Below are positions 55,975-64,000 of a DNA stretch of 64,000 nucleotides, one piece after another; the stretch's first letter is position 1, and every line of letters starts with the position of its first letter. Source of the stretch: Musa acuminata AAA Group (Eukaryota > Streptophyta > Magnoliopsida > Zingiberales > Musaceae); assembly GCF_036884655.1 (NCBI RefSeq), contig NC_088345.1:20975001-21039000 (forward strand), in the 5' to 3' direction. The notes beneath the pieces were generated by a model. It was not told where the DNA came from. It searched no databases and saw only the letters and a list, made by a program, of their open reading frames with translations. The translations under genes and the position numbers were made by a program.

Positions 55975-56056
55975 TCCCCAACCATACTAGATTCAAATGT
56001 TCTTTGCCTTGATCCTTAGCCTCCTTCTTGCTGCCGCTTTCACATTTCTCCAACCA
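55975..56056 (-). repeat. Partial duplicate of the DUF936 gene 3' end
   Basis: The plus-strand block CATACTAGATTCAAATGTTC...TTCTTTGCCTTGATCC...CTTCTTGCTGC...TTTC (55983-56046) repeats the end of the last DUF936 exon (56058-56160), including the stop region, with a deletion and substitutions. It gives a short minus-strand frame (56053-55859) that copies the C-terminus out of context and is probably not translated. Confidence 0.7.
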
Positions 56057-56071
56057 TCATACTAGTTAGAT

Positions 56072-58021
56072 TCAAGGGTTCTTTGCCTTGATCCTTAGCC
56101 TTCTTGCTATTTGTGCTGCTCTTGGATGGAGGGGCTTCTTGCTGCTGCTTTCGCATTGCTCCAACTCTACCCAGTTTATGACCCTCAAGATCAGTGACTG
56201 CGGGCAGGATACTACTGCCATCAACCCATCACCACCACCCATTGATCCTTTAACTTTCTTCAGACCTGACTCCAACGCTGTCTCCAAAAACTCCATGAAC
56301 CATTTTCCCGCTTCACCTCGTATCTGTTTCGCCAATTTGATTGAGCTCCCTAAACTGGAAGTTGGTGCTTTGACCTCTTCGGCACCAGTGTCGTCCTGTC
56401 CTTTCTTATGGTTTGCGTTTGATCTTGGGTGCTTGCGGAGGCTTGCTCTGAACTCGTTTGTCTCACCAACGGATTTGGATGCTGCTACCGCTCTTCTCTT
56501 GGTTGAGGTTGCAGTCGAGTTGTTTGAGTTGTGATCTCTCTCTCGCAAAATGGATGCGTCATCCTTGTCGATTTGGTTCTTTGTCGATTCCTCCTGGGGT
56601 GGTGGAGTGATTAAAGTAGCTGCTTGAATCGCTTCTATATCAGCCACTGCCTGCACGATCTCTTGGTGAAAGCTCAGAAACTGATCGAAGCAAGCGGCTG
56701 GTGATTCGGGCTTCGCACTACTGCTCAATTCCGAAAACGTTCTGCAACAAATTCACGGAACCATATCTAAACCTTCAAGATCCAATTGCGAGTATGTAGT
56801 CCCGGATGTCGGGAGGGGTAGTAGTGTTACAGTCTCACCTGACGACCCGAACTACAGATTCGGTGGCAGAAGCATCACGGAGGGCCTGAAGAGCTGCCTT
56901 CTGAGCTGCTTCTCTATGCTCCAGAGCCTCCTGCAAGACAACGGAAGTACGTATAAGCACAGTTACAAACCCACCAAGCAAGTTGGTACAACGTAAAGGA
57001 TTGCACCTTTCCGAGAACGCTGAGCCTTCCGGGCAAGGACATGCCTTCGCTGGAACTTTGCTTTGCGGTGTCACATTCTTCAGATAGATGGTAATGCGAG
57101 TTGTCGATCGTAGTTGAACTGCTTTGTTCATCAGATGATGCCCAACGAGAGTCCTCGGCATCTCTGACAGCACTTCTCAATTTGGTCATGGGTGTGTGAG
57201 TTACGTCCTTAACCTGTATCAGAGATTAGCAGACGCTGCTTTCAGCGGCCTCACGAAGAATAGCAAGTTTTCTTAGGGGAGCTTACCACACTTGGGAAGG
57301 GACTCTTTGGGATCTTAGGATCTCGCTCGGCGACGGTCTTGCTCCTTGAGAATCTGGAGATGCTGCAGCTTTTCCTTACCGCAGCTGAGCTTGCTTCCTT
57401 GGCGTCCGACATCTTAGACAGAAGAGCCCCGCTCACCGACGATCTCGTATTGATGCCGGAGCTTCCTTCCTTGCCTGGTGTTCCACTTGGTGGTGGCGAC
57501 AAAACACCACCATGCGTCCGGCCCTTCATCGGCGTTTTGTCCTCGAAGTCCAAGGCCGTCGGCTTTATGACGGGGTTCTGCTCCCAGGAACCTCTTCTGG
57601 GAACGGAAGAAGCAGTGGCGTGCTTGGCCGATGATTTCTCGCCGCTTCCTCTGCAACGAACGATGGGTTCCGGCGTGCCCATGAGGGGGTGTCGGCCGGG
57701 CAGCGGCTTGGCCCCAACGAGCACGGGAACGGGGGACCCCGGCTCCAGCCGATCGACGTGGATGAACTGGCCGAGCTGTAGCTTGTTGCTCAGAACAAGG
57801 TCGTCTTGGTCGAACGGCAGGCTGGCGTAGATGGAGTTGGACGAGTCGGATAGCTTGATGTAGAAGCCGTGCTTGGGCCAGAGGTCCTTCTCGTCGAGGT
57901 CGGCGGGGACGATGTCGGTAACCTGCAAGAGTGCAGTCCGGTGCTCGCCCACAGGCTTCTGGCTTCCCGTGTTCATCCCATTGAGAAGCTTCATCAGAAC
58001 ACCGGGCGCGAGTGCTGCCAT
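56072..58021 (-). CDS. DUF936 family protein (CORD-like), four coding exons
   Basis: Minus-strand exons: 58021-57287, 57213-57007, 56930-56839 and 56741-56072, with introns of 73, 76 and 97 bp obeying GT-AG. They give 567 residues with consistent phases (0, 0, 2). The N-terminus [16 protein letters not shown] and the blocks [35 protein letters not shown] and [19 protein letters not shown] (residues 1-125) are the DUF936 hallmark. A Ser-rich basic middle follows, then an Ala-rich [14 protein letters not shown] segment and the C-terminal [20 protein letters not shown] (about 480-500). Arabidopsis DUF936 proteins include CORD1/2, which act on cortical microtubules in xylem; whether this member does so is inference. 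The Met at 58066 lies upstream of a splice acceptor and is rejected as the start. Confidence 0.9.
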
Positions 58022-58880
58022 GATGTGAAGAAGGTGGAGAACACAAGCACCGTGCGGCTGAAACAAACAAAGACGTCAAGCAAATCAATCGATGTTGCAG
58101 GTGACGCTCTCCATTCCTACAGTGGATGCATTCAAGATGTGTGGAGCAACACAAGAAGAGAAAATTATGGTAGCTGAATGCCATGGATCGTCAGTGAAAT
58201 GTAATACACGAAGAAAGTCGATCGGACCATTTTTTAACATTGAGAATAAAGAAGGAATAATATGGCGCACCAAAAAAAGTATAATAATCCTTCTCTGTTA
58301 CCGAAATAGGAATAAGAACCAACGACAATCGATCTGCTCAACCAGCAGGGCCAGAACAAGAGAGTAAGATAGAAACAATTATAAAGAAAATTAAGAAATA
58401 AAGAAAAGAAAACAGACAATTTATTCAGAGATTCCTCCATCACATGCCATTAAAAACACAAGTCTAGCAACCATCACAATAAACAAATAAATAAAAAGCT
58501 GAAAAACAAAAAAAGACCATTCAAGATGTCCACAAATCTATGGGTTCATTCATAAAGAAAGACAGAGTGGGAGAGATCAATCACTTGAAACCAAGCTGAA
58601 TTGTGAGAATCCAAAACCCCAAAGAAAGACGCAGGCAGGGAGTCCCGAGGTGACGGCTTTATCTTGACAGCGAATGATGTGGGATGGACGAGAGATGCTC
58701 TTTCAGGAAAAACCAATGCCGAATGATCGATCACTGAGCTGCAGCTGCAGCTACAGCTGCAGATTCGGGGAGAGCAGGAGAATCGGTATGGGGAAGAGGA
58801 GGTGGGACGGCAGGGGAGAGAGCGCGGCGGCGACAAAGCGTTGAAGGCAGGAACGCAGCAGCGTGAACTTACAAATCATT
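58022..58880 (-). promoter_or_regulatory. 5' UTR intron and leader of the DUF936 gene
   Basis: A good acceptor (TTTGTTTGTTTCAG, ending at 58058) lies 36 bases before the ATG, so the gene probably has an intron in its 5' UTR. The pyrimidine-rich, GC-richer stretch around 58560-58870, with CTGCAGCTGCAGCTCAG-type repeats at 58737-58762, is the likely first exon. The exact donor and start site were not fixed. Confidence 0.5.
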
Positions 58881-58881
58881 G

Positions 58882-58882
<1 letters not shown>

Positions 58883-58912
<30 letters not shown>
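58883..58912. repeat. ATT microsatellite
   Basis: About ten ATT units immediately upstream of the DUF936 leader. Confidence 0.95.
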
Positions 58913-59149
58913 GTTATCGCTCCCAACGGTCAAAGAAGTCGACTGAAGCATCAAAAGTTTACTTCTTTAAGCCTCCGCATTCCACAGGTGTGCACTTGCA
59001 CGGAGAAGCAGTGATGGCCAGCCTTGTGGATCCCACGGCTTATTTCCATCTCCGACACGGGTACGTTACCCTGCAATCAAACGGACGTGAAAAAGGACGG
59101 AGCGTTCGGGATTTGGAACGTTGCGCAACGGTCAAATCTTCCTCTTTCG

Positions 59150-59171
59150 TATTATTATTATTATTATTATT
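59150..59171. repeat. Second ATT microsatellite
   Basis: About seven ATT units, some 240 bp from the first ATT run. Confidence 0.9.
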
Positions 59172-59425
59172 GCTGCCTGTGCTATATTTATTTTATTTTA
59201 ATGAATGGGAGTTACAATTACGAGAATACCGTCATGCCCTGCGAGTTAATTAAGCATGTGTAAATACTGCCGGAAACAAAATACAATTTACAAAATCTAG
59301 TAGAAGTTTTTTTTTTTTCCAAATTTCGTTAAATAAAATGTTCAACTTTGTGACGGAAAGTGTGCCCCGCATTAAAATAAATAACAGCCGTCGTTGGTCG
59401 AGTCAACTCCTTTTTGGGCATTCAT

Positions 59426-59428
<3 letters not shown>

Positions 59429-59494
<66 letters not shown>
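59429..59494. repeat. AT dinucleotide microsatellite, about 33 units
   Basis: An uninterrupted AT run of about 66 bases. Such tracts are usually highly length-variable among individuals. Confidence 0.97.
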
Positions 59495-59498
<4 letters not shown>

Positions 59499-60174
59499 GT
59501 GTAAGTTTACCGCATTCGCCAACAAACAAATGAAATCAGAAATTTCTTTATTCATTTTCATTATTCTTAATTCAAAAGAAAAAGTATATTATTTGATTAA
59601 TGTCGATAAAATGCAGAAGTATTGTTAATTCCCATCATAAAGCAAACATCATTATAACAAATTATGAAAATATTACGCAACGAAATAGGTATAATAATCA
59701 TCATTTCAAACAATGTTCAAAATCATACTAATACATGGGGAGCACTAGCTCTGAGGCACCAATCTAATCATCAGCTCTTCAAATCAATTGTTTGAAGTCA
59801 TATCCGACCTCCATGACGCATTTGAAACCAAACAAATTCTCCTGTATAGTAATTATCATGCTGGATCCAACAAGAAGTTTGATGAAATTATTTGACAGTC
59901 ATAAGCAAGAACCCATATCTCATGTACCGGGTTTAATACAGGGTGATCAAAGTCTCGAACTAATGTGCATCACAGCATACTGGATATTTTCATACTATTT
60001 TAAGCATACAGTCCACAAGGCATTTTGTTGAGAAAAAAAAAAAAACAGCTCGCTTGATAAAATAGGGAGAGTTTACAACAGATGCATTTATCAGCAAACT
60101 CACCAGCAGGCACACATGTACAGAATGAAAAAGGGGGGCAAAAAATACATGCATTTATGGCTTTGTAGAAACAT

Positions 60175-60961
60175 CTATTTGAAAAATAGACCCTTTTTCC
60201 TCCCTTTCCTCTTCTCACCAGCCTGCAACAAATAGGAAATTTCATTTTACTACTGACACTCCCTAAACCGATGTGCATGTGTACACAAGTATAATAGAAA
60301 ATTCAGAGAAATAGCATATATAAACCACTTGAAGTTACAGAGATGGGAAAGATGCCAGAGGGCTCTTTAGCTCAACTTTCCAACCAATTTGTCAATCATT
60401 TCATAAGTATTCCATTTCTTTTCCATTCTAGTAAATGATATTCCAATTATTGCGGGGTTTTGTGCAGAATTCACTAAACTGCAAAATACTTTTTCTGTCA
60501 ATTACAAAAGACTATAATTTAACCTAATCAACACTTATTTCCAACACACTTGTCTTTGGGACACAGTACATTAAAGGGGAATCAAGAAAATAGTAGTTTA
60601 TATCTACAGAAAAGTATGACATAGAAAAGATAATTACTCTGTTATTGTAATCAAGAATTCATGGAACCATATACAACACGATGGGAGAACGTTGTAGAGA
60701 AAAAAGTTTCAAGGCACAACATATTGATAACCAGATCTTTGGTAAGTGAAACCATTGTAGAAAAGTCAGAGATTAAACTTGACATTGACCCAGTTCAGGA
60801 TCAGTAGATAGAATAGTTGGATTCAAGGTCTATGCAAAGTATATAAAAAATTGCATATATAACATAAAATACAAAAAGTATACTATTCATTTTTTCATTT
60901 CTTTTTCATTTTATTTTATGCTCAGCCTCTTTTTTTTATTTTGTTTTTTTCTCTTTCTTTT

Positions 60962-61000
<39 letters not shown>

Positions 61001-63001
61001 CCCCTGAACTTTGTTCATTTGTCAGTTCACAATCCCTTTCCTTCTGAATCTTCTATGTTATGGCAGCTCAAAAGGAGTGCCTAGCAAGGTTGGCATAGGC
61101 GTTGTAGGTAGTCTTCTCAACCCTTGTACCTCTTGCCATTTAGACTTCTTTATCTTCTTGATGGCAGGCTGGAGCAAGCATCTGTGACAACAGGGCGTCA
61201 CGAATGGTGGAAGTTGACAGAGGTGAACACAAGCGGATAAGTAAAGGATGATCATTTGAGGTGAATAATAATCAACGGGCTATTTTTACAAATAATTAAG
61301 AATGGTCAAATTCCTTTTTAAACCATTCAGTTTCCATAATTCACCAGAAAACTGGCCAGGTCATTCAGTTTCTCTTGGTTTTCATGCCTGTCTGATCCAA
61401 CACAACAGAACCTAAAAGGGGTCGGGATGCTGGTTTCATTGGATGGAGCAATTGCAGCATGTTCCAGTTCTGATAACTTGGAGAATAATTCCCAACATCA
61501 TTTTCAGCAACTATGAACTGCAACAATGGCAATTGCATAGACAACAAATTACAATAGCTTCTACTAGACTATTTAGCATCCCTGATAATTTCTGAACAAT
61601 ATTATTCTTTAAATGGATATTTGTTTATACATAATGGATGATAGCTACACCTGGGTCAAAGGCAGTTAGACACTGCTTGAGTATGAATCTAAGCCATGTC
61701 AGCAGCAAGGCAAGATACAGGTTGGCTAGGAACAACCTGCCGATATAGAGAGCTTGGAGGTGGTTACCAGAGTTAATGGAGAAGTAGCTACCCTTTGTAG
61801 ATGTTTACTGGGCCAATCAAGCTGATGCTTTATTGGCTGCAGAGGCAACAAGAGTGTCTGAATTTTGCATCTGAAATGAAGTACTGAATTTAGATTTTGC
61901 TAGAAAGATTACTTCACAATAGTTAAAATAACTGATGGTGAATGATTTCCACTTACTAGCTAGGCAAAACTTTGCATAGTTAGTAGAGGGTCAAAAATTT
62001 TGCATACTCATGATAAGCAGAATGTGGAGTTCTGATTGAAGCATACTGCCTTACAATAGCTGAGATGATAACCGGTTAATACAGAATCCACAACATTTGA
62101 GACAACACACAAAGTGTTCAAAGAAGATTAAGCAGCTGCCAATTAGCTTTTGATAATTGTGCATTCACAAAAATTTTTCATGAAAGCACATCAGGTGGCT
62201 GATTGGCTACCTATCATGATAAGCTAATCAATGACATGGACAGCGGGCCACAGATGGCTTAAGTGTTTTGTCTGTGAATGCTGGGGCTTTGTTTGGTGCT
62301 AAATGGTGCCATGTCAACTTTAGAGAGCCATGACAATTTCTTCTGCAAAGAGGATTGCCTAGTTAAACTCCATAATTGAAGTCTTCTTATGATATTTTCA
62401 GTCCATCTCTTAAAAATGTTCATTCCAAAGCCCCAATCATGTAAGCTATGCCACGTAATAGCGCAACCAGTTGACAAATTATCACTCAAAAATTAAATTG
62501 TGGAAGAAATAATAGTACCTTTATCGGTATTTAAATGAGCAAAAAATTGATAGACCTGACTAAACAGTTAATCAAATGGATATACTGAGAGCAAATATGG
62601 AAAAAAATTAATGTCATTAGAAGATCAGAATATGCTAAGCTCATCACTGAATGCACATAAATACTGGGATAAAAGTATATACCATCACTTTAAATAATCT
62701 CATTGTAAGAACAATTGTATCTCGCAGCCTGAAAATGCAAACACGATACATCACTATGAATAATTAGTAGAAATAGCAACAAGATGACACATACTTTGAC
62801 CAAGATTACTCATATGCTATGGATAACATTCAATGGTGTAGCTTATCATTAAAACATCAATTGGTATAACGTGGATTAACTGCTAAAATACTAAATGGCA
62901 TAAACAGAAACTCACACACTACTAACTTCTGTCTTCAACAGATGTTCTCCGTTAGTGCCCTGAATCAAAAACTCTGTAGGATGTACATACGGGATTGCAA
63001 T
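60175..63001 (-). CDS. 3' exons of an unidentified spliced gene (partial)
   Basis: Candidate minus-strand exons were read from splice signals. 63001-62916 (AIPYVHPTEFLIQGTNGEHL) ends at a GTGAGT donor. 62728-62683 (LRDTIVLTMRLFK) joins it in phase. 61870-61792 (KIQTLLLPLQPIKHQLDWP) is next, then 61517 to about 61370 (FIVAENDVGNYSPSYQNWNM). 61181-61130 (LLQPAIKKIKKSKWQE) joins in phase to the last exon 60222-60175 (AGEKRKGRKKGLFFK, stop). The first two and the last two pairs agree in phase; the links in the middle do not all agree, so an exon or alternative sites are missing. The 5' part lies right of 63001, perhaps outside the window. I do not recognise the family. The basic Lys-rich end hints at a nuclear protein, but that is a guess. 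Confidence 0.4.
60964..60999. repeat. CT dinucleotide microsatellite
   Basis: About eighteen CT units followed by a short C run, within an intron of the unidentified gene. Confidence 0.95.
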
Positions 63002-64000
63002 CTGCAGAAGCACAATAAAATTTATATTCATAGTGTTATACTTCAACATAGTCCACAGGTACCTTAAACATGTGTACACAAACAACTGAAGGTGAAAGGA
63101 ATATCATATTTAAGAAAGGTCATGCAGATGTTGAAATTACAAACTTGACCACCATAGAGACAAATAAACAAAGAAATATATGGAACTAAGTAATTTCAGA
63201 TTAACCAATATACAGATAAATAAACAAAGAATTATGGGGAACTTCCAAGCTACCAAATGATTTGCCTGCCCCATTTGCTCCGAATTCATAATCAATCCCA
63301 ACAAATTAAAAGGTCCCATCAGAGGCCTCCCAATTCATTTGCATCCAAGCCTTCATCACATCACTTATAATCCTTTAGTTGAAAACAAGATGTCATCATT
63401 ATTTTACCCTATTCTTGATCTCAAGAACACACCTGGAATCATTCCCCATTTTCTTTACCAAGTAGCACTGTGATTTATAAATACACTCTATCCATCCAAT
63501 AGTTCTGACCACCATCGTGTCACAGTTGTCATCTTAGGTCTCACTTGATTATGCCATATTTTCACAGCTTGATATTTGAAATTTTAAGACTAATCAACCC
63601 TGTTAATGTCTTACTCAAGATATAAATCATTACAATATTATCCCTAATTTTCAGTATTAAAATCACGAATTACACAATATACACATCAAAACTTAGTCCT
63701 TGCATTTAATTTGTGAAACTATGTTTAACTAGTTTAAGTTCATTATGTTTACCACAGTCCATCTCAATAAAAATCAGAGCAACTATAAGTAAACATATGT
63801 ATGTCTTCACAATTTTTTGTGCTTCAAACAGTGATTTTCTGTAGTGAATTTCTGTTTTTGAAATAATCTAGTTTTATGTTGGACATCAAAAAGAACTGAG
63901 AGATCATTTCATCACAAAATATAAAATATGTCAAAATATTCTAAATAAAGGCAATTGGAAATATTTGTCTATTGTCTATAAAATCTTTGAGCATAGTAAA
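63002..64000. other. AT-rich DNA, nothing recognised
   Basis: Probably intron of the minus-strand gene to the left, since its 63001 exon starts at an acceptor. No exon, repeat or element terminus was supported in this stretch. Confidence 0.35.

Larger units (their letters stand above)
58913..60174. other. Intergenic DNA between the DUF936 gene and the next gene
   Basis: It contains an ATT run at 59150-59171 and the AT microsatellite at 59429-59494. The part from about 59,700 to 60,174 is probably 3' UTR of the minus-strand gene to the right. No other gene was supported. Confidence 0.5.

Noticed and set aside
58022..58066. Upstream Met at 58066 as the DUF936 start
   Set aside because: A strong acceptor ends at 58058, so these codons are largely intronic, and the family N-terminus begins at the Met at 58021.
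57339..58184. Long frames on both strands over the first DUF936 exon (57339-57830 plus; 58184-57414 minus)
   Set aside because: They are shadows of the GC-rich DUF936 coding exon in other frames.
62259..62489. 76-codon minus-strand frame in the unidentified gene
   Set aside because: It has no flanking splice signals that join it in phase and reads like intron sequence.
1..64000. tRNA or rRNA genes
   Set aside because: No cloverleaf with A and B boxes and no rRNA-like conserved block was noticed on either strand; a tRNA scan was not possible here.

Overview
The window is plant nuclear DNA. Spliced genes, plant-type LTR retrotransposons of the Sirevirus, Angela and chromovirus lineages, and a plant-specific DUF936 gene all point that way. 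The style of the Sirevirus LTRs (TGTTGAATC...CCTAACA, an 'AATTCACCCCCCTCTTAGTGC'-like terminus) suggests a monocot, perhaps Musa or another member of the Zingiberales, but that placement is inference. No organelle, bacterial or CRISPR sequence was seen.

Positions 1 to about 54,000 are almost wholly nested LTR retrotransposons. In order: element A (1-6819, +), a gag-only Sirevirus; an Angela-type copia split into inverted halves (6820-10255); Sirevirus B (10262-15422, -), decayed; a chromovirus 3' end (15423-15904) lying in the LTR of Sirevirus C (15905-19579, -); gag-only Sirevirus D (19580-29880, -) with chromovirus 1 (20215-25607, target duplication TACCA) in its 3' LTR; gag-only Sirevirus E (29881-49630, +) with chromovirus 2 (33185-48977) in its 3' LTR. 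Inside the integrase of chromovirus 2 sits element G (37373-47594, -), a full-length autonomous Sirevirus with target duplication AGACT, nearly identical LTRs and long open gag (527 aa) and pol (995 aa). A gag piece at 49631-50534 may be the other half of element C, which would make the nest four deep: C, then D/E, then chromovirus 2, then G. Positions 50,535-54,000 hold unclassified AT-rich DNA, a 30-bp minisatellite, a decayed LTR end and a degenerate repeat of about 165 bp.

From about 54,000 the window becomes genic, with all genes on the minus strand: a small single-exon Cys-rich membrane protein (54846-55247), a four-exon DUF936 (CORD-like) gene (56072-58021) whose 3' end is partly duplicated just downstream, and the 3' exons of an unidentified spliced gene (60175-63001). 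Several microsatellites lie between them.

The most interesting system is the Sirevirus community. A complete element (G) and a gag-only element (A) share almost the same 2.2-2.3 kb LTR. Three gag-only elements (A, D, E) carry a shortened Gag without the zinc knuckle and with a common C-terminal tail. In the autonomous type, gag and pol are in one frame, split by a single TAG that is conserved in a decayed relative. This looks like a master element with a stop-codon-suppression strategy plus a family of dependent passengers.
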